Shown here: positions 27,186 through 36,134 of the stretch, piece by piece
How the letters are laid out: each line of letters begins with the position of its first letter
Numbering within the stretch: the stretch's first letter is position 1
Assembly: GCA_902589475.1 (NCBI GenBank)
Contig: CACITD010000013.1
Location: 1-51,660 of the forward strand
Reading direction: 5' to 3'
Length of the DNA stretch: 51,660 nt
From: an uncultured Alphaproteobacteria bacterium
Lineage (GTDB): Bacteria; Pseudomonadota; Alphaproteobacteria; Thalassobaculales; Thalassobaculaceae
Translations under genes and position numbers: made by a program
Notes under the pieces: generated by a model
Told to the model about the DNA's origin: nothing
The model's input: the letters and a program-made list of their open reading frames with translations, nothing else
Databases searched by the model: none

Positions 27186-28796
27186 CTATTTTTTCAAACT
27201 ATAAGAGATATCCTCTCTATCTAGAGTTTTGGGGGAAAGCCCACGTCTTCTTAGTTCATCTTTCTTTATTTTAGAGTTCGGCGTTTTGGGTAAGTCATTA
27301 AAAAACTCAACATACCTCGGGACACAAAAGTGTGGCATTCGGGCGGCGCAAAAATCCATAAGATCCACTAATTTTGGAATGGGATGGCCTTCCTTTAATA
27401 CTATGCACGCTAACACTTCGTCCTCACCTCCCTGATCAGCTTCCACTGCCACTGCTGCTGCTTCCACGATTGCTGAATGCTCAAGTAAGATAGCTTCAAC
27501 TTCGTAAGACGAAATATTTTCACCGCGTCTTCGAATTGTATCCTTGATACGGTCCACATACCAAACGAAACCATTGTTGTCTTTTCTTCCGGCGTCCCCC
27601 GTGTGGAACCACATGTTGCGCCAAGTCTCTATCGTTTTCTCTGGCATTTTATTATATGCCTGCATAAAGCAGAAAGCTTCCTTGGGTCGGACTAAAATTT
27701 CACCTACTTCCCCTACGGGTAATTCTTCGTCATTATTTGGGTCGGCTATTATTACCTCGAAATACTCTTCCCAAACTTTTCCGGAGCAACCTGCGATGTC
27801 AGGAGCATCAAATGGGCGACTTACGGGGATATTACATTCTGTCATCCCATAGGCTTCGAAAAATTTTGGTATCTTAAAACGTGTCCTGAGCTTATTAAGC
27901 GTTTGATCAGAAACAGGGAGCGCACATACCATTCTTAGTTGGTTCCTACCATCAGAGTCACAAGCTGGTTGTGCTAAAACGAAATCGTTCATTGCTCCTA
28001 ATAGATTAGTTAATGTTATCCCATAGTTCTTGATATCCTCGAGCCATTTTGATGCACGAAAAGTTTTTGTAAGAACAGCACTGGCCCCAGCTATCATTGT
28101 GCCATAGGTCATCATTGCGAGGCCCTGAGCATGAAATAATGGTAGGGTGATGTAATATTTATCTGATGTGGTTATCCTCATATGGGTATGCAGGCATTCT
28201 CCAAAAAGAAACAAATGAGCATGTGGCATTAGCACACCTTTGGACGGTCCTGTTGTGCCGGAGGTAAACATGATCGCTGCAATATCTCGGTAAGTTATCT
28301 CTATTGAAATATTGTTAGGTTGACCCGTCATTATATCTTGAAATGACTTTAGCCTGACGCGCTTAAATCGAACCTCCTTTGCAGCACCTATAACATAGAT
28401 TTCCTCGAGGGTTGGTAAGTCATCTTCTATATCCACAAGCCATTCCAAATATTTGTCTTCGAAAACGCCGACCCGACAGTTTGTGTTTGTCAGTACATGC
28501 TTTAAAAAGTTTCCTTTAAGTGCAGTATTTATTGCAACTGGTATAGCGCCAATTCTACTAAGTCCAATCCAGCACCATAGATATTCCAGGCAATTGTCGA
28601 GCATAAGCGCGACGTTCTCACCAAATGCTACGTCACGTTGGATGAATGCATTTCCAACACGATTACTTAATTCGTGGGCCTGTCTGTATGTATGCATTGG
28701 CCCGTCTTCAAATTGAATAAAGGGTAGATCGCCATTTCGTTCAGACTGCTTTTGTAGTACTTTTCCAAGCACCCAGTCCTGTTTTTCAAAAAGCAT
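27186..28796 (-). CDS. AMP-forming acyl-CoA synthetase/ligase (CaiC-like)
   Basis: A 536-residue ANL-superfamily enzyme that adenylates a carboxylic acid and passes it to CoA. The P-loop FTSGTTGPSKG, the A5 motif YGMTE, the A7/A8 motifs WFHTGDAG and VDRIKDTIRRRGENIS, and the A10 lysine region (TPNSKIKK) are all intact. Overall it most resembles the crotonobetaine/carnitine-CoA ligase-like group; the true substrate is unknown. It stands alone, downstream of a long AT-rich leader (28797-28904) that includes the palindrome TATAAATATTTATA (28814-28827). Confidence 0.88.
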   Translation of the reverse strand: MLFEKQDWVLGKVLQKQSERNGDLPFIQFEDGPMHTYRQAHELSNRVGNAFIQRDVAFGENVALMLDNCLEYLWCWIGLSRIGAIPVAINTALKGNFLKHVLTNTNCRVGVFEDKYLEWLVDIEDDLPTLEEIYVIGAAKEVRFKRVRLKSFQDIMTGQPNNISIEITYRDIAAIMFTSGTTGPSKGVLMPHAHLFLFGECLHTHMRITTSDKYYITLPLFHAQGLAMMTYGTMIAGASAVLTKTFRASKWLEDIKNYGITLTNLLGAMNDFVLAQPACDSDGRNQLRMVCALPVSDQTLNKLRTRFKIPKFFEAYGMTECNIPVSRPFDAPDIAGCSGKVWEEYFEVIIADPNNDEELPVGEVGEILVRPKEAFCFMQAYNKMPEKTIETWRNMWFHTGDAGRKDNNGFVWYVDRIKDTIRRRGENISSYEVEAILLEHSAIVEAAAVAVEADQGGEDEVLACIVLKEGHPIPKLVDLMDFCAARMPHFCVPRYVEFFNDLPKTPNSKIKKDELRRRGLSPKTLDREDISYSLKK

Positions 28797-28904
28797 TGGA
28801 AATAACTTTCTTCTATAAATATTTATAAGGCAAAATTAAACCTAATTAAATGTACACGGTCAAATGAACTGTTAATTGTTGTGAATAGTATTCCTAAATG
28901 GATA

Positions 28905-29438
28905 TTATCTCGGCTGTACCTTTTTCATATTTAGTTTCTCCCACTCTAGATTCTTGTCATCCTCCAAATCTTCTAAGGGGCCATCAAAAAACTCCTTCTC
29001 AAACCAGGTAACAAATTCAGGATCTCTTGCCTGTCGCCATATTCGCCACGTAGGCTCTCCCATTTTAGTTTTCATCAAGCCTGTCTTCAATAAAGTCACT
29101 CTCATTTGGAGATGTGTGCTGTCCACCAATTTTTGTCTGTGCTGGTCATACGTATCAAACAAATCTACCAAGATAGTGTTGATCCAAAGCGTGATCCGCC
29201 AATATTCGTAGTCTTCTAGATTAGCACCAGACCAGTCTTTAGAAAGAAATTTTGAGAACTCTTTATCTTTTGCAGATAAGAAATACCTTTCATACAGTCT
29301 TGATATCAAGCCATGACCAAATTGAGCACGGACGACTTTTGTTGTCTGAGACACCTCTCTTGCTAGATAAACAACCGATGAAATTACTGCGATGCCACTT
29401 AAAATTTGAACAATCCCTAAAATGTTTTCCAAAACCAT
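28905..29438 (-). CDS. Membrane-anchored protein of unknown function
   Basis: A 177-residue protein that I cannot assign. A single hydrophobic segment (about 4-24) at the N-terminus is followed by a soluble, helical, aromatic- and charge-rich domain with several Trp residues (e.g. KDWSG, EPTWRIWRQARD). The ATG at 29438 has an AGGGAA ribosome site; an upstream in-frame start at 29486 would add 16 residues. Short membrane-tethered proteins of this shape are common hypotheticals in marine proteobacteria. No operon partner. Confidence 0.65.
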   Translation of the reverse strand: MVLENILGIVQILSGIAVISSVVYLAREVSQTTKVVRAQFGHGLISRLYERYFLSAKDKEFSKFLSKDWSGANLEDYEYWRITLWINTILVDLFDTYDQHRQKLVDSTHLQMRVTLLKTGLMKTKMGEPTWRIWRQARDPEFVTWFEKEFFDGPLEDLEDDKNLEWEKLNMKKVQPR

Positions 29439-29618
29439 TTCCCTAATCCTCAGTAAGATACCACTTCTAAAATTGTAGAGGAGCAAATAGAATTCAGCAA
29501 AGGAAGTAATTTCTAAGCCATCACTAATGGAATAAAATTACTAATCTGTAGATATTTCAATTTAGTGAACGTATTTTCTTGTCTCGATCATGTAGATCAA
29601 ATTTCCTGGAGAAGATTG

Positions 29619-30884
29619 ATGGCCTACGAAACTCAAAAGATCTTGGATCAAAATAACGAAAACCACGTTTTTATCCCAAAGCCGGAATATACGAAAGGGC
29701 AACCTGCGCCGATAGCGGCAAATAATGGTCTATCTTTTATGTCCTTTGATATGAATAGTGACGGTGGAAGTACGGCTGCAACAGCGGCTGCCCTGGATCA
29801 AATCAGAGATTCAAAGAATGTAAACTCCGAGTTAGATATTACCCCTGACCCTAATGGAGGCATTAGAACCAAGTGGGGATTGGGATTCATGGAATATGAT
29901 CAATGCGTTGCTTATATTAATAAGAATAAATTTGATGTTCCAGAAGGCGGTGTTGCATTACCTCTTCGCTACAGTATTAATGAACAACCGTCATATTCTA
30001 TAGTTCCGTCGAATGCGCTTTGGAAAGACCCTAATAGAGCTGAAGATGCAAAAGCCTTGCGTCAAGAGGAGGAAAAGAATAAATCGCTAGCACTATATTT
30101 TCCGAAAGTTCTGAAGGATGCCAGACGGATTTCTGAGTATTATCCAGGATTATCTCCGACTACGCCGGAATGTATGGATAAATTAGGCGTCTCCCTAGCG
30201 CATTGCCAATCGGAATGTAAAAACTTCTATGATGCTCATGAGGTCGAAAAGGTATTTTATCCAGAAATAGAACGACTGCTTTTAGAGTTCTTTCCCGATG
30301 CAACTGACGCGCTCGTTTATAATCATGACGTTTTTGACAAGGACTACCAGGGGGACCGAACAGAGGATCAAGATAATAAAAATCCAGGAATAAATGCAAA
30401 TTACGTTAACCTTGTTCACAACGATTTGAATGACAATAGTGGACGTCTTCGCTGTCAGGAGCTACTAACCAAAAATCTTAGAAACTTTGGGCGTGAACAA
30501 AACTATTCGGTATCTGAGGCTGAAGAGAAAATGTCTCGGCGTTATATGTCAATTAATTTGGCGAAGCCGATGGAAACTGTTGAGCAATATCCGTTTGTTT
30601 TATGTGCCTGGCCATCTTTTGCAGACCAGCCATACATAACTAACTATAGAGTCTATGACGACAGAGTGGGTGAGACAACGAGGTTCACTCACAGAGATGA
30701 CCATGAGTGGTATTGGTTTCCAAGGCAAACATCGACAGAAGTTTCAATGTTGAAATGTTATGACTCCGTAACGGACGGATCAGTGTCAAGGTGGTCTTTC
30801 CATAGTGCGTGTATTGATCCAACTGCTGCAAAAGATGCTGCTTGCAGGAAAAACGTGGTCGTACGTTCCTACGTCTTCTTTTAG
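29619..30884 (+). CDS. CmcJ/NvfI-family protein (putative oxygenase)
   Basis: A 421-residue protein resembling the CmcJ/NvfI/AsaB-like family best known from fungal and cephamycin biosynthesis. Visible family features are the VHNDLNDNSG segment, RRYMSINLAKPM, a HEWYWFPRQTSTEV-type segment followed by KCYDS, a late SFHSACIDP and the ending VVVRSYVFF. Some members are Fe(II)/2-oxoglutarate-type oxygenases; whether metal ligands are complete here cannot be judged by eye. This copy has a longer N-terminal half than I expect. The ATG at 29619 follows GGAGAAG; a GTG at 29565 is a less likely start. Confidence 0.65.
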   Translation: MAYETQKILDQNNENHVFIPKPEYTKGQPAPIAANNGLSFMSFDMNSDGGSTAATAAALDQIRDSKNVNSELDITPDPNGGIRTKWGLGFMEYDQCVAYINKNKFDVPEGGVALPLRYSINEQPSYSIVPSNALWKDPNRAEDAKALRQEEEKNKSLALYFPKVLKDARRISEYYPGLSPTTPECMDKLGVSLAHCQSECKNFYDAHEVEKVFYPEIERLLLEFFPDATDALVYNHDVFDKDYQGDRTEDQDNKNPGINANYVNLVHNDLNDNSGRLRCQELLTKNLRNFGREQNYSVSEAEEKMSRRYMSINLAKPMETVEQYPFVLCAWPSFADQPYITNYRVYDDRVGETTRFTHRDDHEWYWFPRQTSTEVSMLKCYDSVTDGSVSRWSFHSACIDPTAAKDAACRKNVVVRSYVFF

Positions 30885-30959
30885 AGCGGCCGGAAACATT
30901 AGAGTTTTAATAAAATGTCTGGCGAACTGGCAGGCCTTAATTTAGGAGTTTATTAAGTT

Positions 30960-32126
30960 ATGACAAATGCTGTTGTCGAGTGGTTGAATGAACAACAAAC
31001 AGGCATGGTAGAGTTGCTGTCAGATATCGTAAATATTGACAGTAATAGCTTTGATAAGGCTGGAGTTGACAAAGTAGCTGATCGACTGCGTTTGTTTTTT
31101 GATGATCATGGCATCCAGCATGATACTATTTCTGTGGAAAAACACGGTGATGCGCTGCGAGCAGTGGTAGCAGGAGGAAATGGTAACCAGCCAATACTTC
31201 TTTGCGGGCACCGCGATACTGTTTTTGCTGACGGAGAAGCCGTAACACGTCCTTTTGAAGTCCGTGACGGCCGAGCGTATGGTCCAGGGGTTGCTGACAT
31301 GAAACCCGGACTTGTGATTAATGCTTTTATACTAGCAGCCTTTGCTAAATTTGGAGGTCACCCTAATCCAATTGTGGGATTGTTCACTGGAGATGAGGAA
31401 ATAGGATCACCAAGTTCTCAGGAGATTATTATATCAGAGGCGAAAAAAGCGCGTTTGGCTTTCAATAGTGAACCGGGCAGGCCAAGTGGGAATATTGTTA
31501 CCAGACGCAAAGGTGGTATTTTTTGTCACTGCGATGTTAAGGGGGTTGCTGCTCATTCAGGTGGTTTTTATGAAGATGGTCGAAGTGCCATTGAGGAATT
31601 GGCGCGTAAAATACAGAGTTTGCATGCCCTGACAGATCTGGATCGAGGAATAACAATTAATGTTGGCTTAATTTCTGGCGGTCAATCTGTGAATACGGTT
31701 GCTGCTGATGCAAGCTGTGACATAGATATCCGATACCGAGCTGATGCGGATAGAGCCTACATATTGGAAGAAGTTGAAAAAATTTGCAGTAATACAAGCG
31801 TTGAGGGGACAAGTTCAGAAATGTTGGTAAAAGGCGAATTTCATCCACTAAACCCCTCGCCACAATCTAATGAACTTTTTGACATTTATTGTGATGTTGC
31901 CAAGTCAGAAGGTGTAAATATTGAAGGGGAGCATTCGGGAGGCTGCGCTGATAGTGGTTTTATAGCTGCGGCTGGTACTCCGGTGATTTGCGGCGTTGGC
32001 CCAGTGGGTGGAAATTATCATCGGCCAGATGAATGGATGCAAGTGAGCAGTCTCTCCGAACGTGCTCGCTTCATAGCAAAAACCATCCAGAAATTAGCGG
32101 AAAAAACAACCACTACCAATTTGTAA
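30960..32126 (+). CDS. M20-family metallopeptidase (CPG2/ArgE-like)
   Basis: A 388-residue zinc-dependent hydrolase. The metal-site motifs are in order: GHRDTVF (His and Asp), GPGVADMKPG (bridging Asp), FTGDEEIGSPSS (general base Glu and zinc-ligand Glu), NSEPGR, and the late NYHRPDEW histidine. Residues about 185-295 form the dimerisation insert. Such enzymes cut amino-acid amides, glutamyl-folate-type bonds or N-acyl amino acids. An AGGAG lies 11 bases before the ATG. It stands 75 bases after the CmcJ-like gene and may share its transcript. Confidence 0.88.
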   Translation: MTNAVVEWLNEQQTGMVELLSDIVNIDSNSFDKAGVDKVADRLRLFFDDHGIQHDTISVEKHGDALRAVVAGGNGNQPILLCGHRDTVFADGEAVTRPFEVRDGRAYGPGVADMKPGLVINAFILAAFAKFGGHPNPIVGLFTGDEEIGSPSSQEIIISEAKKARLAFNSEPGRPSGNIVTRRKGGIFCHCDVKGVAAHSGGFYEDGRSAIEELARKIQSLHALTDLDRGITINVGLISGGQSVNTVAADASCDIDIRYRADADRAYILEEVEKICSNTSVEGTSSEMLVKGEFHPLNPSPQSNELFDIYCDVAKSEGVNIEGEHSGGCADSGFIAAAGTPVICGVGPVGGNYHRPDEWMQVSSLSERARFIAKTIQKLAEKTTTTNL

Positions 32127-32188
32127 AACCGTCAAATTCATGCAGCTATTTGCCTTGAGTCATATTTCTTAAAAAAATACAGTAAGTG

Positions 32189-32977
32189 TTATTTAGAAGC
32201 GTTGCCCTTTATAGCATTAGCAAAGGCTGTGTAAGTTATCGATCCATCTGCATTCGATGGTAAATCGTTCTGAACTGCCTCCCTTACATCAGCTAAAAGA
32301 GTGGTAGGTAAGTTTGACAATGCTGCCTTGATACTGGCTGAATTTGTTGTAATCGACCAGAAATCATCGAAATTATTAAAACGTCGAGAAACCTTTATCA
32401 CTTCAGTTTCAATATCTGACAATTGAAACTCTGTCCACAGAGAGCGTAATTTAGCCATTTTGGAAATATCTGAGCTAGGTGGAAGTGGGAGTTCAGCCCC
32501 CATTTTTTGCAGTTGAGCTTTAATAGGCTCGGGAGGAAACCCACCATTATGAATATCCCATACATAAGCAGAGATGCTGGCGCCTGGTCGTGTTACCCGG
32601 AGCATTTCAGCAACACCTCTTCGCGGCTCAGGAACAAAGAATAGTACTAATGCCATCGTTGCCGCATCAAATTCATTTTCTCCAAACGGTAGTTCCATAG
32701 CATCAGCTTTTCTAAATTCTGCTGTTTTAAGGGAAGACCGTTGCTGCGCAAATGCCAGTTGGTCCTCTGACGGATCAACACCGGCGAGGTAACTTGGCGC
32801 ACAACTCAACATAAGCTGTTCTGTAAAAGCTCCTCCTCCACAACCTATATCAAGCCATCTTTGTCCTTTCTTAGGGGCCAACCACTTTAAAAATTTGTCT
32901 CCCACAAGCTGGCTCCAAAAACCCATCATCTGATCATATCCGGAAGCATCTTCGAATTTTATTTTTCCTTGACTCAT
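32189..32977 (-). CDS. SAM-dependent class I methyltransferase
   Basis: A 262-residue methyltransferase with the SAM-binding motif I WLDIGCGGGAFTE, the acidic motif II region (LAGVDPSEDQL) and the ALVLFFVPEP/ML motif typical of the UbiE/Methyltransf_11 group. The acceptor is unknown. I use the ATG at 32977; a TTG at 33025 would add 16 residues. It is the last gene after the TRAP-transporter run on this strand, separated from the MetE-like gene by 124 bases. Confidence 0.82.
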   Translation of the reverse strand: MSQGKIKFEDASGYDQMMGFWSQLVGDKFLKWLAPKKGQRWLDIGCGGGAFTEQLMLSCAPSYLAGVDPSEDQLAFAQQRSSLKTAEFRKADAMELPFGENEFDAATMALVLFFVPEPRRGVAEMLRVTRPGASISAYVWDIHNGGFPPEPIKAQLQKMGAELPLPPSSDISKMAKLRSLWTEFQLSDIETEVIKVSRRFNNFDDFWSITTNSASIKAALSNLPTTLLADVREAVQNDLPSNADGSITYTAFANAIKGNASK

Positions 32978-33101
32978 TAATTGGTCTTTCTGGTAAGTGG
33001 CAGATTGGCTGAATTCGGACTTCAACCTTATCCGCTGATTTTAGGTCGGTTTCTGAAATCTAGCAAAAACTTCTGAGTATTAGGATCAAACTTTTGTTTC
33101 T

Positions 33102-34136
33102 TTATATTTGTTGACGGGCGAGTTTGGCGGCATCAACGAGAATATTTAATTTTTTAAGAGCATCTGCATCATTCATCATTACTAAACCACAATCTGGTGC
33201 GGCTTGGAGCCTAAATGGGTCAATATATTCGCTTGCCTTTAGCAATTGAGCTGCCACCTCTTTCGGATCTTCCATAACCTCAGCGCTATTAAAAACACAG
33301 CCAAAAATCACGGTTTTAGAAGGGCAATTTTTCAAATAGCTCGGGTCAAGATTTGCTCCTGCAAACTCAAGTGCTAATTGATCAACATTCGATTTCTCGA
33401 GGAGGGAAATAATTGTCTCATAGCTATTATTAATTGGCCGTGAAAGTCCTGGTTGGGGATATCCGTAACAGACATGTACGGCAGTCTTGCATTGAATTCC
33501 TCTCACGCAGATATTAAGAGCCTCTATCCCCCATTCTTCAACTTTATTTGGCAACCGGCTAAACCGGGGTTCGTCGAATTGAATAACTTCTGGTTTTAAT
33601 TTATCTAAAAGTTTTGCTTCCTGATTTATTGCACGGGCCCATGCAAACGCCATCTCACGTTCATTTCCATAAAATTCATCAACGGTAGAATCAACAACCG
33701 TCATTGGTCCCGGAAGCGTAATTTTTACGGGTTTTTCTGTTTTTTGAAGCGTAAATTCTAGGTCTTTGACTATTAGTGAATTTTGATGAGTTATCGGTCC
33801 AACGCAGCGACCAGCTAAAAGTGTCCTGCGCCCGCCTGCCATCTCTTTTGGTTTAAGTTCCTCGTAATCAAAACCGTTCATATTTGAGGTTAGGTATGTA
33901 ACATAATTTTTTCGTCTCTGTTCCCCGTCTGTAATGATGTCCAACCCAGCCTTTTCTTGGAGATTGATTGCAATAATAGTTGCATCGTCTTGCGCCGCAG
34001 ACAAAAGTTTCTCTGGGAGCATCCAGGTCCCGCCTTTCCCATAATGGTCGTGCTTTCCATCCAGGCCAGCCTGGTTGCTAAACAACCATGATCGTCTCGG
34101 CATACTGCCAATACCTGTAGTGAGAAAGGCTGTCAT
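33102..34136 (-). CDS. MetE C-terminal-like (cobalamin-independent methionine synthase family) protein
   Basis: A 344-residue single-barrel homologue of the catalytic half of MetE. The expected zinc ligands can be traced: His and Cys in VHVCYG, a glutamate in LALEFAG, and the last Cys in APDCGL; the N-terminal TGIGSMPR loop and FDEPRF are also conserved. Full MetE is over 750 residues, so this is a stand-alone core enzyme that may transfer methyl groups between thiols or other donors. It lies 47 bases after dctM on the same strand, so it is probably cotranscribed with the transporter and may act on the imported compound. Confidence 0.8.
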   Translation of the reverse strand: MTAFLTTGIGSMPRRSWLFSNQAGLDGKHDHYGKGGTWMLPEKLLSAAQDDATIIAINLQEKAGLDIITDGEQRRKNYVTYLTSNMNGFDYEELKPKEMAGGRRTLLAGRCVGPITHQNSLIVKDLEFTLQKTEKPVKITLPGPMTVVDSTVDEFYGNEREMAFAWARAINQEAKLLDKLKPEVIQFDEPRFSRLPNKVEEWGIEALNICVRGIQCKTAVHVCYGYPQPGLSRPINNSYETIISLLEKSNVDQLALEFAGANLDPSYLKNCPSKTVIFGCVFNSAEVMEDPKEVAAQLLKASEYIDPFRLQAAPDCGLVMMNDADALKKLNILVDAAKLARQQI

Positions 34137-34183
34137 ATACTACCTATCAGAATTAATATTAAAATGTTTGTGCTTCTCTATTG

Positions 34184-35470
34184 TTACCCAAAAGGGTTTT
34201 TTGATAAAGCAGTTGGAAGCCACGTCGATAATTCAGGAAACAGCACAACTAATCCAGTTACGATTAGGTCTGATATGAAAAAAATCATTGCCCCCCTCAG
34301 AACTGTTTGGATTGGTATCTTTGCTATCCCACTCACTGCATAGAGGTTAAATCCTACTGGGGGCGTTATAACGCTGAGTTCTACGCCCATGGTAACAACA
34401 ATACCTAAATGGATCGGATCGATGCCAAGTGCATTAGAAACAGGAAAGATCACAGGCACAGTCAGAAGGATCATTGCAATCCCATCCAAAAACATTCCTA
34501 AGACTATCAGAAGAGCAAGATAACTGAAGAGAAATGGTAGTGGTTTAAGGTTCATCTCAATGACCATTTCGGCTAGGTCTTGAGGCCACGCCATATTTGC
34601 TGCGACGAATTGGAATACTCCTACACTGCCGACGAGAAAAAAGACAACAGCTGTTAAATTCATTGATCGTGCTGCTACTGGTAGTAACTCTTTAAGAAAT
34701 TCACGGCGCTTCGATATGAAACCGTATGCCAGTGCATAACCGCATGCCGCGGCGGCCGCCTCTGTTGGGGTAAAAAGTCCACCATAGAGTCCGCCCAAAA
34801 CTAATACTGGCATTCCTAGGCCAGGTATAGCCGCCACGGTGCTGGTTACCAATATACTGACGTCAAACTTCCCTCTTACTAGCGAGGGCACGCGTGATGC
34901 TGCGATGATTATTATTATATACATCCCGAGCGCCAGCAGTAGTCCGGGAATAACGCCCGCCATAAAAAGTCGAACTATAGATGTCTCCGTTGCAACACCA
35001 TAAATGATTAGCGAGAGGCTAGGCGGAATGAGAAGACCAATGCCGCCCCCTGATGCTACAATGCCTGCTGACATCCAATCTGGATATTTTCGTTTTCGCA
35101 TTTCGGGTATTGCTATTAAGCTCATGGCGGATGCAACGGCAACACTCGAGCCGGATATCGCACTGAACATGACGCAGGTAGTAACCGTCGCTAATCCAAA
35201 ACCACCCCGTATCCAGCTTACTAAAGCCTCAGCAAATTGAAAGAGTTGTCTAACCATGCCGGTTCGTTCCATCAGGAACCCTGCAAATATAAAAAGTGGC
35301 ACTGCCATCAGGCTGTAGCTTTGGAGGAAATTAAAGAAACTAAGCCCAACCGTTTCAACATTTAACATCGGATCTAACATAATAAAGATCATGCTACCCG
35401 CGCATAATGCGATGCCGATGGTAACGCCAGAACCTAATAACCCAAGTAGACTAAATAGAAATGTACCCAT
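34184..35470 (-). CDS. dctM: TRAP transporter, large membrane subunit (DctM family)
   Basis: A 428-residue polytopic protein with about 12 membrane segments, the transport channel of a tripartite ATP-independent periplasmic system. The N-terminal half has the motif PLFIFAGFLMERTG, and the C-terminal half has GMFLDGIAMILLTVP, both typical of DctM. It uses the Na+ gradient to bring in the solute delivered by DctP. Typical length for the family. Gene order dctP-dctQ-dctM is standard. Confidence 0.94.
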   Translation of the reverse strand: MGTFLFSLLGLLGSGVTIGIALCAGSMIFIMLDPMLNVETVGLSFFNFLQSYSLMAVPLFIFAGFLMERTGMVRQLFQFAEALVSWIRGGFGLATVTTCVMFSAISGSSVAVASAMSLIAIPEMRKRKYPDWMSAGIVASGGGIGLLIPPSLSLIIYGVATETSIVRLFMAGVIPGLLLALGMYIIIIIAASRVPSLVRGKFDVSILVTSTVAAIPGLGMPVLVLGGLYGGLFTPTEAAAAACGYALAYGFISKRREFLKELLPVAARSMNLTAVVFFLVGSVGVFQFVAANMAWPQDLAEMVIEMNLKPLPFLFSYLALLIVLGMFLDGIAMILLTVPVIFPVSNALGIDPIHLGIVVTMGVELSVITPPVGFNLYAVSGIAKIPIQTVLRGAMIFFISDLIVTGLVVLFPELSTWLPTALSKNPFG

Positions 35471-35509
35471 CTTGTACTCGAATCTGATCTATTAATTGAA
35501 AAATATTAT

Positions 35510-36073
35510 TTAAAGAATTGGACCTGAGTCCTCCTCTTCTTTTTGCATGCTAGGTAACCCAGGCAATCCAGCTAATAGTTTAACCTCATTCCATAATTGA
35601 AAAAGGAAACTAATACCAAGAAAGCCTATGCTTATTAAAAAAGTGAGGAAAAATGGCCACATAAGGAAATAAAGGCTCTCGGTTTTTCGCTCTTCGTTTA
35701 TCAAGTAAATTAAATGCTCGCTGCTTGTCCATACAATATAAGCACATATCCAAACAGCGAGAACCTGTCCGAATATTTCAGCAAGGCTCGCAACCAGTCT
35801 TCCAGTTTTTCCACCCTTTTCCCTTAGTAATAAAAGTAATGCGCTTACTCTAAGATGAGCTCTGCGAGCTTGAGTGATCCCAAAAAAAAGAAAAATGCCA
35901 GATAGTATGCCAAAGGTGACGAGATCTTGTTGCCATTCAAAAGAGACACCCAAAACATACCGCCTTACTACCTCTAGAATAGCAAGTAATGTTAGGCTTA
36001 GAAGAAGTATAGCTGATAGATATTGTAAAAAATTGTCCTGAAAGAGGCGCCATAAGTCGTATAATTTGTTCAT
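35510..36073 (-). CDS. dctQ: TRAP transporter, small membrane subunit (DctQ family)
   Basis: A 187-residue protein with four membrane segments and the family pattern around GISFEWQQDLVTFGI…AHLRVS. It pairs with DctM to form the membrane complex. It lies between dctP and dctM in the standard order; an AGG-type ribosome site precedes the ATG. Confidence 0.9.
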   Translation of the reverse strand: MNKLYDLWRLFQDNFLQYLSAILLLSLTLLAILEVVRRYVLGVSFEWQQDLVTFGILSGIFLFFGITQARRAHLRVSALLLLLREKGGKTGRLVASLAEIFGQVLAVWICAYIVWTSSEHLIYLINEERKTESLYFLMWPFFLTFLISIGFLGISFLFQLWNEVKLLAGLPGLPSMQKEEEDSGPIL

Positions 36074-36092
36074 AAAACAACCTAAAAGTAAT

Positions 36093-36115
36093 AGCTGGGC
36101 CTAGACGGCCCAGCT
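36093..36115 (-). terminator. Strong intercistronic hairpin between dctP and dctQ
   Basis: AGCTGGGCC (36093-36101) and GGCCCAGCT (36107-36115) form a perfect 9-bp GC-rich stem with a 5-base loop in the dctP-dctQ gap. On the minus strand it is followed only by a broken T stretch (ATTACTTTTAGG), so it is more likely a partial terminator or mRNA-stabilising element than a full stop. This would favour excess of the binding protein over the membrane subunits. Confidence 0.7.
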
Positions 36116-36134
36116 TAAATTTTCACTTTTGTTA

